Part shown: in pieces, positions 5,991 through 13,396 of the stretch
Layout: each line of letters begins with the position of its first letter
Position numbering within the stretch: position 1 is the stretch's first letter
DNA from: Leptospiraceae bacterium
GTDB lineage: Bacteria > Spirochaetota > Leptospiria > Leptospirales > Leptospiraceae
Length of the DNA stretch: 16,616 nt
NCBI GenBank assembly: GCA_027485405.1
Contig: JAIXRB010000089.1
Span: 1 to 16,616 of the forward strand
Direction: 5' to 3'
The notes under the pieces: generated by a model
What the model was told of the DNA's origin: nothing
Databases searched by the model: none
The model's input: the letters and a program-made list of their open reading frames with translations, nothing else
Program-made: the position numbers and the translations under genes

Positions 5991-6263
5991 ATGTTCAATC
6001 CATTTTCAGATCATGAAAGATATGCTGAGAAAAAGCCGAGCGATATGTCTATTGCTGAATTGCAAATGCTCTTAAAAATCAAAAGACAAAACCTGGAATT
6101 GGGTTGGCTTCAATTCCAAAGCGATCTTCAGTTTTGGCAAAGAATTGGAAAAGCAGTCCAAAAATCAGGACTCTTAGAACTTTGGAAAGAGAAGCTCTAT
6201 CCAAATTCACCAAACTCGGATGAGCAAGAGACCGAAACAAATACCAGTTCAAAAGAGGATTGA
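5991..6263 (+). CDS. Small soluble protein in the yqjK position
   Basis: The product is 90 residues with no membrane segment. It has an N-terminal FNPF-DHERYAEK stretch, a helical middle (IAELQMLLKIKRQNLELGWLQFQSDLQFWQRIGKAVQ, 21-57) rich in Trp, Leu and Gln, and an acidic Ser/Thr/Glu tail (73-90). I do not recognise the sequence. It lies directly after the yqjD- and yqjE-like genes, where E. coli has the small yqjK gene, so a partner role is plausible from position only. ATG is 3 nt after the preceding TAA, in frame, with no Shine-Dalgarno sequence, again suggesting coupled translation. Confidence 0.65.
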   Translation: MFNPFSDHERYAEKKPSDMSIAELQMLLKIKRQNLELGWLQFQSDLQFWQRIGKAVQKSGLLELWKEKLYPNSPNSDEQETETNTSSKED

Positions 6264-6267
6264 AGCT

Positions 6268-6603
6268 ATGGAAGCCGACAAAGACATATTAATTTTTACA
6301 ACTTTTGGGGACAGAGATTTGGCTGAAGAGTTTATTTCTGAGCTTTTAGACGAAGGTTTAGTTGTTAGCGGCACAATCTTTCCAGAAGTTGAATTGATCT
6401 ATAAATGGGAGGGGAAGGTAACAATTGATACTGAAAACAAAATCCTTTTTAAGGCGAAAGCATCTAACTACGAAAAAGTAGAAAATTATATTCTAAAAAA
6501 ACATCCATATATAGCTCCTGAAATCATTCGAATTGAAGCTAGTTTTGGATCTGATCTTTTCAAAGAAACAATCAAAACAAAGATCTCAAAACTAAAGCCC
6601 TAA
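6268..6603 (+). CDS. cutA: CutA divalent-cation tolerance family protein
   Basis: The product is 111 residues, the usual CutA size (about 105-115). CutA proteins form a trimeric ferredoxin-like fold related to PII signalling proteins, linked historically to copper tolerance though the real role is unsettled. Visible are the first strand (DILIFTTF, 5-12), the helix RDLAEEFISELLDEG, the signature IYKWEGKV (44-51), and HPYIAPEIIRI (79-89), matching the family's HPYE-PEII box. The conserved N-terminal Cys of many members is Thr36 here. The start ATG at 6268 is chosen because AAGAGG (6253-6258) lies 9 nt upstream and it removes a non-conserved N-terminal extension from an upstream ATG at 6220. It lies 4 nt after the preceding gene, so it is probably last in the response regulator operon. 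Its final 12 bp overlap the convergent hydrolase gene. Confidence 0.9.
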   Translation: MEADKDILIFTTFGDRDLAEEFISELLDEGLVVSGTIFPEVELIYKWEGKVTIDTENKILFKAKASNYEKVENYILKKHPYIAPEIIRIEASFGSDLFKETIKTKISKLKP

Positions 6604-7749
6604 GAATTCTTCTATTTTAATCCAAACTTTTTTGTCGCTCAGCATAGAAGAATGCTCCTTCTCTGTGAAATGAATTTCGTACTTCCAATCATCGGGAGGC
6701 AACGAGTTTGTTTTTGCAACGCGTCCGTCTCCTGGGACAAAATCTGATTTTTCAAAAGACCAATCCTCACCTGATTTTACAATGTTTCTTCGCGTTGACC
6801 GATTTTCGGCACTGATGACGAGCATAGGTATATTGGCTTTTTTTGAAGATTCACTTCTTTGGAGAGACAATCTAAACTTTAATGCCTTGTCTAATCTCTT
6901 CTGCAGATCTTCTTCTGTTAAAGGATCTTTGCATCCTCGCTCTCTCGAAGAAAAAGACCCAAGCTTCCATTTCTTCCAATCTGACGCCTTATAAAAATTA
7001 AGGTCTATTGGTTTTCGGGTTTCATTCAATAGAACGTCTTTAGTATCAGAAGGACTTGGCCCAGGGAAAAATGCATACGGCAATTCGAAGGTTTGGAGGA
7101 CGCAAGGACTAGAAATACTTTCATTCAATCCTGTTTTTAATCCTACAATTAGATCTTCCATAAAACCGATACCACCCCGAATCGGCGCTCCCACTATGAT
7201 CACTTTTTCGATTAGGTCTGGCCTTTGATTCGATATGGAGAGACTTAAGAGTCCACCATTGCTATGACCAATCAAAGTGATCGGAGCATTGTTTTTTTTC
7301 TTTAAGTCTTCAATAAAGGATATGGCTCTTTGCGATGTAGCAAAGTTATCTTTTCTCCAATCGTACGGGAATTCAATGAATTGAATGTTCTCTTTCGCAT
7401 AAAAGTAATTTAAAAAAGAACCATACAAATCAAAATCAACTAAGTACGGAATCAGAGTAATGGATCGAATGCTTCGAACCGGTTCCAAAATTACATCATC
7501 CTTCAGTCTCAAATCTGATGTCGTAAAATTGATAGCCTGCCAAGCAGTGAGCCAGACTGTTTCCCCTTTTGATTTCAATTCAGAACCTTTGTAGCCGGGT
7601 ATAAAAAGAATGACTCGTTTGCTAGAATCGATCGTTTTCTTTGGTTCGTTACTCGCACAATAGAATGCAAAAATTCCGAGAAGCAAAATCCCAATTAGAA
7701 AGGAACTCTTCGTTCCTAAAGATATGATTTTCTTAGTTTGCTTGGACAT
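6592..7749 (-). CDS. LCAT-like alpha/beta-hydrolase lipoprotein
   Basis: The product is 385 residues. The signal peptide has a basic N-terminus, a hydrophobic core at 17-29 and AFYC with Cys31 as probable lipidation site, so the enzyme should sit on a membrane outside the cytoplasm. The hydrolase domain opens with VILFIPGYKGSEL (46-58, the oxyanion region), followed by the LCAT-type FEFPYDWR-like stretch (124-132), the nucleophile elbow GHSNGG with Ser163, VGAPIRGGIG (186-195), the acid loop GDGRV with Asp341 and His366 in EHSSML. GDG-V followed by H in that order is typical of lecithin:cholesterol acyltransferase/phospholipase relatives, so a lipase or acyltransferase acting on phospholipids is likely; the exact substrate is unknown. 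The SD-like AAGG lies about 9 nt before ATG. The palindrome GATTTTAAAATC just upstream may hold its promoter. Confidence 0.85.
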   Translation of the reverse strand: MSKQTKKIISLGTKSSFLIGILLLGIFAFYCASNEPKKTIDSSKRVILFIPGYKGSELKSKGETVWLTAWQAINFTTSDLRLKDDVILEPVRSIRSITLIPYLVDFDLYGSFLNYFYAKENIQFIEFPYDWRKDNFATSQRAISFIEDLKKKNNAPITLIGHSNGGLLSLSISNQRPDLIEKVIIVGAPIRGGIGFMEDLIVGLKTGLNESISSPCVLQTFELPYAFFPGPSPSDTKDVLLNETRKPIDLNFYKASDWKKWKLGSFSSRERGCKDPLTEEDLQKRLDKALKFRLSLQRSESSKKANIPMLVISAENRSTRRNIVKSGEDWSFEKSDFVPGDGRVAKTNSLPPDDWKYEIHFTEKEHSSMLSDKKVWIKIEEFLGL

Positions 7750-7776
7750 CTGTCTTACCTTATTACCTTAAAATCA

Positions 7777-7788
7777 GATTTTAAAATC
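7777..7788. promoter_or_regulatory. Perfect 12-bp palindrome upstream of the lipoprotein hydrolase
   Basis: GATTTTAAAATC spans the methyltransferase stop codon and lies 27 bp upstream of the LCAT-like gene start. On the minus strand GATTTT occurs three times in a row here (CGATTTTGATTTTAAAATCTGATTTTAAGG, read in pieces), and TAAAAT within it could be a -10 box. It could be an operator or only AT-rich promoter DNA. Confidence 0.35.
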
Positions 7789-8431
7789 AAAATCGAAATA
7801 TTTCTTCCCGAAATGCTGGTTCTGTGAACCATTTGCTCTGCAAAAGATTAAAAGAAACAAACTCGAAATCTCTTGTTAGAAGGCTCCGGTATTTTTGCTT
7901 GGAGAATTGATTCGCATAAGGATCGTGAAAATTGAATTCTTCTTTCATTGCCATATAATCTTCTTTAGTGGGCACCGTTATATAAAGATAACGACAATTC
8001 CTGCCTATGGTTTCCAATAGATTTGGAATAGATTTTGATGGAATGTATTGTAAAACTGAGTTCAAGACTCCCACTGCAAAAAAAGGAACCCCAGCTTTTG
8101 CCATTGGGAAATCAAAAGTAAGCTCTGTTAGATCTTGTTTGGCAATGGTGAGTTGCTTCATAGATTTTTGCCAATTTTCTTTTCTTAGTTTTTGGATCAT
8201 CGAATCTGAAATATCTAAAGCAAGAACAGTCCTGGGCTTCCATCTGGTTGCCATTGCCTTCAGGATCTTTCCTTGTCCAAAGCCAAAATCTACTAGAGAA
8301 TCCACTTCAATTCCCATCAATTGAAACAAATGGAACAAATAGTTGGCGTGTTCCTTGGCATTGAATGAGCCGTCTACGTCCAGCCCAGAACCATACAGTT
8401 CTTTCCAATAGTGTTCTTCGAATTGACTCAA
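7787..8431 (-). CDS. SAM-dependent class I methyltransferase
   Basis: The product is 214 residues. The Rossmann methyltransferase pattern is visible: motif I SLVDFGFGQGK (45-55), the acidic strand-2 end VLALDISDSMIQKL (69-82, Asp73 for the SAM ribose), KQDLTELTF (93-101 region) as the adenine loop and FFAVGVLNSVLQYIP as motif IV. The N-terminal HYWKELYGSG helix is common in small-molecule methyltransferases. The substrate cannot be read from sequence. The start is TTG: it overlaps the TGA stop of the upstream hydrolase by 4 nt (TTGA, 8428-8431), so the two are translationally coupled and probably work together. It has no recognised pathway neighbours other than the two hydrolases. Confidence 0.85.
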   Translation of the reverse strand: MSQFEEHYWKELYGSGLDVDGSFNAKEHANYLFHLFQLMGIEVDSLVDFGFGQGKILKAMATRWKPRTVLALDISDSMIQKLRKENWQKSMKQLTIAKQDLTELTFDFPMAKAGVPFFAVGVLNSVLQYIPSKSIPNLLETIGRNCRYLYITVPTKEDYMAMKEEFNFHDPYANQFSKQKYRSLLTRDFEFVSFNLLQSKWFTEPAFREEIFRF

Positions 8432-9132
8432 AGAGTTAGTTGTTCCAAAATTTTCCGAAAAACGTCTAATGAGAATATCATGCCGAGATGATTGGCATTT
8501 ACTTCAAAATGTGTCACATTTTTCACATGGGGGTCTATACAAGTTTTCCAATCAACTACCGCATCGTTTTTGGAATAGATCGCAGTCACCGGAACTGGAA
8601 TGGGCTCTGCATTTCTTTCATGGATCATTTTTTCCATGGCATCTAAATCATACCCTTTGGATTTGTAAACACTGGACACTATTGTATACTTAGGACCACC
8701 ATAAATGGGGCTAGCCAATGTTATTACCCGAGAAACCGCATCCGGAAACTCTCTTGCGGCTTCTCTTGCCAAGTAGCCTCCTAAACTCCAACCTATTACT
8801 GGGATTTTTACCATATAGCGTGCCTTTGCTTTTTGGAGATCATTGATTAAACCTGGCAGAAGAACTTCGACATCGCCATGGTTGTAATCTTCGGACCAAT
8901 AAAACGGAGAAAATCCGTGATGTTCCAAAAACTTTTGGAGTAAAAAAAGATAGGAATTGCTAGTACGATAACCAGGAACCAAAAGTACCGGAAAAAATGC
9001 CTGAGGACTATTTCGAAATGGCTCACCCCACCCGCTAAAATGTTGGGGAAGCTCTAAAAAAGCCGAGGCTTCTTTGATAGCTCCCCAAAGTGGAGGCGAA
9101 CTAAAATCAGTTTGTGACGGGAGTTCGTTCAT
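8428..9132 (-). CDS. Alpha/beta hydrolase, esterase/lipase-like
   Basis: The product is 234 residues. It has no signal peptide. FPVLLVPGYRTSNSYL (47-62) carries the oxyanion loop; GWSLGG (114-119) places nucleophile Ser116; SKNDAVVDW (187-195) gives the acid Asp190; and NANHLGM (212-218) gives His215, completing a standard triad. The ITLASPIYGG stretch (137-146) and the small size resemble EstA/triacylglycerol-lipase-like proteins rather than the larger LCAT-type protein encoded two genes downstream. Trp in G-W-S-L-G-G is less usual than His. Substrate unknown. It starts 17 bp after the aconitase terminator and has a pyrimidine-rich upstream (CGTTTCTCCTTTTCAA) with no Shine-Dalgarno sequence, so its expression is unusual. 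Its stop overlaps the methyltransferase start. Confidence 0.85.
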   Translation of the reverse strand: MNELPSQTDFSSPPLWGAIKEASAFLELPQHFSGWGEPFRNSPQAFFPVLLVPGYRTSNSYLFLLQKFLEHHGFSPFYWSEDYNHGDVEVLLPGLINDLQKAKARYMVKIPVIGWSLGGYLAREAAREFPDAVSRVITLASPIYGGPKYTIVSSVYKSKGYDLDAMEKMIHERNAEPIPVPVTAIYSKNDAVVDWKTCIDPHVKNVTHFEVNANHLGMIFSLDVFRKILEQLTL

Positions 9133-9149
9133 TTGAAAAGGAGAAACGT

Positions 9150-9184
9150 AAAAAGGGATCGCCGGTTAAGAAATCGACGACCCC
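9150..9184 (-). terminator. Rho-independent terminator after aconitase
   Basis: On the minus strand GGGGTCGTCG (plus 9175-9184) pairs with CGGCGATCCC (plus 9155-9164) over 10 bp, two of them G-U, around a 10-nt loop, and is followed directly by TTTTT (plus 9150-9154). It lies 11 bp after the aconitase stop. Its end is only 17 bp from the start codon of the next gene on the same strand. Confidence 0.82.
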
Positions 9185-9195
9185 AGTGGAAGACT

Positions 9196-11451
9196 CTAGT
9201 TTTTCATCAGGTTCAATGCGGCACCCGCTTTGAACCATTCGATCTGTTGTGCATTGTAGGTATGGTTTACCGAGATCTCGTCTTTCTTACCTGACTTATG
9301 GTTGAGAACCAAAGTCAAAGGCTTTCCAGGTGAGAAGGTATCTAGACCCACTATGTCGATAGAATCGTCTTCTTCAATCTTATCATAGTCGTCTTTGTTG
9401 GCAAAAGTAAGCCCGAGCATACCTTGCTTTTTAAGATTGGTTTCATGGATCCTGGCGAAGGATTTTACAAGTACGGCTCGAACACCAAGGTGGCGCGGTT
9501 CCATTGCCGCGTGTTCCCTGGAAGATCCTTCTCCATAGTTTTCATCTCCAACCACAATGGATCCAACGCCTGCCGCCTTATACGCTCTTTGCGTAGCCGG
9601 GACTGGGCCAAACGATCCGTCCAATTGGTTTTTAACTTCGTTTTGTTTGCCATTGAACATGTTTGTGGCACCAATCAAGAGGTTATTGGAAATATTGTCC
9701 AAATGCCCTCTGAATTTTAGCCAAGGACCAGCCATAGAGATATGGTCCGTGGTACACTTCCCTTTTGCTTTGATTAAGAGTTTTAATCCTTTAAGGTCTT
9801 TTCCTTCCCATTTTGCAAAGGGAGCGAGGAGTTGCAAACGATCTGATTTTGGATCAACAGCCACTTGCACCCCAGATCCATCAGCGGCTGGAGCTACATA
9901 ACCTGCGTCTTCGACTGCGAACCCTTTGCTTGGAAGTTCTTCCCCAGAAGGAGGGTCCAATTTTACCATTTCTCCTTTTTCGTTTTTCAACGAATCAGTG
10001 AGTGGATTGAACCCTAAATCACCAGCAATGGCAAGTGCCGTTGTTAACTCAGGCGAGGCAACGAATGCATAGGTGTTGGGGTTTCCATCTTGACGAGCTT
10101 GGAAGTTTCGATTGAAAGAGTGAACTATGGTGTTCTTTTCTTTTTTATCTGCTCCAACGCGAGACCACATACCAATACAAGGTCCGCAAGCATTAGAGAA
10201 TACCTTTGCCCCGATCTTATCAAAAGCATCGATAAATCCGTCCCTAGCAATCGTATAACGAACCAGTTCGGAACCAGGAGTGATTGTGAATTCTGCTTTG
10301 GTCTTAAGTCCCTTTGCCGCAACTTGCTTTGCAAGCGAAGCCGCTCTAGAGATATCTTCGTAAGAAGAATTGGTACAAGAACCGATCAAACCCACTTCCA
10401 CTTTCAGTGGCCAGCCGTTCTTTTCAGCTTCTGCTTTTAACTTAGAGATAGGAGTGGCAAGGTCTGGTGTAAAAGGCCCATTGACGTAAGGTTCGAGAGT
10501 GTTTAAATCAATCTCGATGACTTGGTCAAAGAATTTGTTTGGATCAGCATACACCTCTTTATCAGCAGTGAGATGCTCTTTGAACTTGTTTGCTAGGTCC
10601 GCAACGTCCGCACGATTGGTAGAACGTAAGTAGCGCTCCATAGAAGCGTCATAAGCGAATGTAGAAGTAGTAGCTCCGATCTCAGCTCCCATATTGCAAA
10701 TGGTACCCTTACCAGTACAAGACAGAGCTTCTGCACCTGGACCGAAATACTCAACGATAGCTCCTGTTCCACCTTTTACTGTTAGGATGCCAGCTACTTT
10801 CAAAATTACATCTTTTGCACTTGTCCAGCCGTTCAACTTGCCTGTGAGTTTTACTCCGATTGCCTTTGGCCATTTGAGCTCCCATGGGAGACCTGCCATC
10901 ACGTCGCAAGCGTCAGCCCCACCGACACCAATAGCGATCATTCCTAGACCACCTGCGTTAACAGTGTGAGAGTCGGTTCCGATCATCATTCCGCCTGGGA
11001 AAGCATAGTTTTCTAAAACAACTTGGTGGATGATGCCCGCACCTGGTTTCCAAAAACCAATTCCGTATTTGTTGGAAACTGAAGAAAGGAAATCATAGAC
11101 TTCTTTGTTTTCCGTATTTGCAGTACTTAGGTCAGAGGACGATCCCACTTTTGCTGTGATCAAATGATCACAATGGACAGTCGAAGGAACTGCTACTTTT
11201 TTTCGTCCGGCTTGCATGAATTGTAATAAAGCCATTTGAGCTGTAGCATCTTGCATAGCAACTCGGTCAGGTGCAAAGTCTACGTAATCTTTACCGCGAC
11301 CAAAGGCTTGTTTTGCATTTCCGTCCCAGAGATGTGAATAAAGAATTTTTTCTGTGAGTGTTAAAGGCCTGCCTACTTGTTTTCGAGCCGCCTCAATTGC
11401 TTCCGCCATCTTAGAATAGCGTGCTTGGATCATATCTATATCAAATGCCAT
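9196..11451 (-). CDS. Aconitate hydratase, mitochondrial type
   Basis: The product is 751 residues and interconverts citrate and isocitrate via cis-aconitate in the TCA cycle with a [4Fe-4S] cluster. The cluster ligands are visible as Cys359 in GSCTNSS and Cys422 and Cys425 in NACGPCIG. Other landmarks are HCDHLI (93-98), GTDSHTVNAGG (158-168), GVGGADACDVMAGLPWELK (175-193), KVAGILTVKGGTGAIVEYFGPG (218-239), PGSELVRYTIARDG (392-405), the hinge to domain 4, and GDENYGEGSSREHAA near the C-terminus. Length and these strings match the mitochondrial-type aconitase rather than bacterial AcnA (about 890) or AcnB (about 860). The residues listed are all intact, so it should be active. The start has a GGGGGA Shine-Dalgarno sequence (plus 11456-11461) 4 nt upstream. 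It lies 60 bp after the FlgO-like gene and ends in a strong terminator. Confidence 0.96.
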   Translation of the reverse strand: MAFDIDMIQARYSKMAEAIEAARKQVGRPLTLTEKILYSHLWDGNAKQAFGRGKDYVDFAPDRVAMQDATAQMALLQFMQAGRKKVAVPSTVHCDHLITAKVGSSSDLSTANTENKEVYDFLSSVSNKYGIGFWKPGAGIIHQVVLENYAFPGGMMIGTDSHTVNAGGLGMIAIGVGGADACDVMAGLPWELKWPKAIGVKLTGKLNGWTSAKDVILKVAGILTVKGGTGAIVEYFGPGAEALSCTGKGTICNMGAEIGATTSTFAYDASMERYLRSTNRADVADLANKFKEHLTADKEVYADPNKFFDQVIEIDLNTLEPYVNGPFTPDLATPISKLKAEAEKNGWPLKVEVGLIGSCTNSSYEDISRAASLAKQVAAKGLKTKAEFTITPGSELVRYTIARDGFIDAFDKIGAKVFSNACGPCIGMWSRVGADKKEKNTIVHSFNRNFQARQDGNPNTYAFVASPELTTALAIAGDLGFNPLTDSLKNEKGEMVKLDPPSGEELPSKGFAVEDAGYVAPAADGSGVQVAVDPKSDRLQLLAPFAKWEGKDLKGLKLLIKAKGKCTTDHISMAGPWLKFRGHLDNISNNLLIGATNMFNGKQNEVKNQLDGSFGPVPATQRAYKAAGVGSIVVGDENYGEGSSREHAAMEPRHLGVRAVLVKSFARIHETNLKKQGMLGLTFANKDDYDKIEEDDSIDIVGLDTFSPGKPLTLVLNHKSGKKDEISVNHTYNAQQIEWFKAGAALNLMKN

Positions 11452-11511
11452 GAAATCCCCCTAGGTCTGTTTTCTTACTTTCTACGCTTTACTGCAATTC
11501 TATTTTAAAGA

Positions 11512-12024
11512 TTAGCCATCAATAGGCACAAAGACCTCTTCGGCTTTCAAAATCAACCCAGACTTGATTTCAATCAGCCTGGAATTGACATAAACCCCAT
11601 CTTGGTAACCGCTTACAATGCCTGTGACAATTACATCTAATTTGAGAACCTCACCAATTTTACGCAAGGTGGCCATGTTTTGGTCGGTTTCAAGGCCTAG
11701 ATCTTTTTCTTTTAGAATGCGTTCGTGTACCATCCGATCCAAAACCAAGTATTTGTCCTTTTTGACCAATTCTGTGGTTAGTTTTTCTGCTAGGATTTGA
11801 CCGTAGGGGTTTTTTGAACCATCCCCGTTGGTAAATGTGAGTACGATCAACCGTTTCCTTTGCGAGATCACACCTCCCTCGGAGAGAGAATTGGCAAGCT
11901 TTTCCAAAGGAGGAATGGGAGGAGGCAAAGTTCGGATTGGTTTATCATCATCCCCGAAAAAACAGCCGGGGAAGAAAGAAGCAAATAGCCCAATTGCAAA
12001 AAGGAGCCGAAATCCGAATTTCAA
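11512..12024 (-). CDS. FlgO/CsgG-like lipoprotein
   Basis: The product is 170 residues. A signal peptide (core 6-18) ends FFPGC, with Cys21 as the lipidation site; an acidic GDDD and a Pro-rich tether (33-40) follow. The rest (57-168) has the FlgO/CsgG-type domain: KRLIVLTFTNGDGSKNPYG, AEKLTTELVKKDKYLVLDR, the helix MVHERILKEKDL, NMATLRKIGEVLKLDVIVTGIVS and VNSRLIEIKSGLIL. FlgO is an outer-membrane lipoprotein that supports flagellar function in Vibrio; CsgG relatives form outer-membrane channels. In spirochaetes flagella are periplasmic, so a FlgO role cannot simply be carried over. The start is TTG, overlapping the stop of the upstream beta-barrel gene as TTGA (12021-12024). ATG codons further in would remove the signal peptide, so TTG is preferred. 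Confidence 0.8.
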   Translation of the reverse strand: MKFGFRLLFAIGLFASFFPGCFFGDDDKPIRTLPPPIPPLEKLANSLSEGGVISQRKRLIVLTFTNGDGSKNPYGQILAEKLTTELVKKDKYLVLDRMVHERILKEKDLGLETDQNMATLRKIGEVLKLDVIVTGIVSGYQDGVYVNSRLIEIKSGLILKAEEVFVPIDG

Positions 12025-13337
12025 AAAGTAACTTCCAAACCCAGAGCCGTGGCAAATTCGTAAAAAGATCGCCCTTGCCCTCGAAATTGAAGAGCCTGGA
12101 GTGCCATTCCGCCAGGTAGACCAGGGATCATGCCATCCATATAAAATTGATTTTGAAAGTTCATGAAAAAGGAGGTGGATTCTCGAGTCTTTCCGCGGAA
12201 GGAAGCAGTAAATGTACTTGGAGAACGACCGCTCCCATCCCGAACCCGATTGATCGGGTCATTGAGAACATTGTAAAAACTATTTCCAACGTAGACGGAA
12301 TAGTTTTGACTTTTATCCAGAAATAGAATAAAGCCTAGCGAAGCTAAGTCTTGGGAAGGATTGAAACTGTTTGCAGTGAAGGTTCCGATCTCTCGTCTAT
12401 TGGCAAGGTAGTTGTAACGAAGGTTGATTTGAACCTGTTGTCCTCCGAAAAACAAAGACACTTTTCCTCCGTCTGGGTTTGAGCTAGCAAAGGTAGTTTC
12501 ATTTCTCTGGTTGTAGATCGAAGTTTGCACCTTTACGAAATCGGATGGGACAAAAGTTGCCTGCCATTCATATAGCCGTTGTATGTCTTCCCGGCGAGCC
12601 ATGTCTTGGTTTGTTCTATTGAAACTGAGCGGAGTATTGTTCAAAAGCGCTTGGGGGCTTCCCGAAGTGGTCAAATCCCCAGTCAGAACTCTTGCTTGGA
12701 AAAAATCACCTGTCCGAATGGAGACCCCAGCCATAGCTAAGTTTCTTTGCTCTCGGAATCGGTCTCCGCCTAATTCAGAATTAGCTCCTACTAGCACTGC
12801 CCCAACGTTTGCGGCAAGCGGAAGAGAAACTTCGTAGGATTCGAGTCTACGGTTGGCTCCAAATCGATCGTTGTTCTTTTCCGAAAGGGAAGATTCCCGA
12901 TTATTGAATTGGCCTAGGGGAGAAACAGGCAGAGTTCCAGACAAAAACTGCCCTTTGATTTGGATATTGTCACGTTCAGCATACAAACCTTGGAGATCAG
13001 CTTTATCACCAAACAGGTCTAGATTAGAATTGTTTTTTGAAAAGGAAGAAGCAATAGATTCTCTAAAAGGGAAATCCCAACTAGAACTGTTTTTCAAGCG
13101 AGAAGAAGTATAAGAAGGGGAAGTGAGGTTGAAAGTAACTAGGTTGTCTTTCTTTGGTCGCCTAGCCAACATCTCCGATTTGCCAGGTGACTTGTCTGCT
13201 TCCTGCAACTCCCATTGTATATTCTCAAAAGGTGCTGTGGAATCGAACTGCTCCTCCACGGGAGCTATAGATACTAGAGCAAGTAGCCCCATCCCCGATA
13301 GAACAGAGACGAGAACGGACGATTTGGGCGAAATCAT
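12021..13337 (-). CDS. Putative outer-membrane beta-barrel protein
   Basis: The product is 438 residues. A hydrophobic N-terminal segment (8-25) is a likely signal peptide, followed by a charged, Ser-rich region (26-110) without structure clues. From about 165 the chain alternates hydrophobic and polar residues in strands of 9-12 residues ending at turns rich in Asn, Gly and Asp (ESYEVSLPLAANVGAVLVGA, VQINLRYNYLA, SLGFILFLD, TSFFMNFQNQFYM). It ends in FATALGLEVTF, with the C-terminal Phe that outer-membrane barrels use for assembly. I do not recognise the family; no SusD, TonB or autotransporter signatures were seen. It is coupled by a 4-nt overlap to the FlgO-like lipoprotein, which could be its partner, and starts 59 bp after queA. 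No strong Shine-Dalgarno sequence precedes the ATG. Confidence 0.75.
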   Translation of the reverse strand: MISPKSSVLVSVLSGMGLLALVSIAPVEEQFDSTAPFENIQWELQEADKSPGKSEMLARRPKKDNLVTFNLTSPSYTSSRLKNSSSWDFPFRESIASSFSKNNSNLDLFGDKADLQGLYAERDNIQIKGQFLSGTLPVSPLGQFNNRESSLSEKNNDRFGANRRLESYEVSLPLAANVGAVLVGANSELGGDRFREQRNLAMAGVSIRTGDFFQARVLTGDLTTSGSPQALLNNTPLSFNRTNQDMARREDIQRLYEWQATFVPSDFVKVQTSIYNQRNETTFASSNPDGGKVSLFFGGQQVQINLRYNYLANRREIGTFTANSFNPSQDLASLGFILFLDKSQNYSVYVGNSFYNVLNDPINRVRDGSGRSPSTFTASFRGKTRESTSFFMNFQNQFYMDGMIPGLPGGMALQALQFRGQGRSFYEFATALGLEVTF

Positions 13338-13396
13338 TGTAAGTTTAGGGAGTACCTGTTAAGGAAATGGGATGAAAGGGATTTGTAAACAGCTTT

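Noticed and set aside
6220..6267. N-terminal extension of CutA from an upstream ATG
   Set aside because: There is no Shine-Dalgarno sequence at 6220 and the extension does not match the CutA family. ATG at 6268 has AAGAGG at good spacing.
9424..10969. Several plus-strand ORFs of 62-116 codons
   Set aside because: All are antisense shadows of the aconitase gene, which is fully intact on the minus strand.
12583..13362. Plus-strand ORFs of 79-86 codons
   Set aside because: They are antisense to the beta-barrel gene, with no ribosome sites or motifs.
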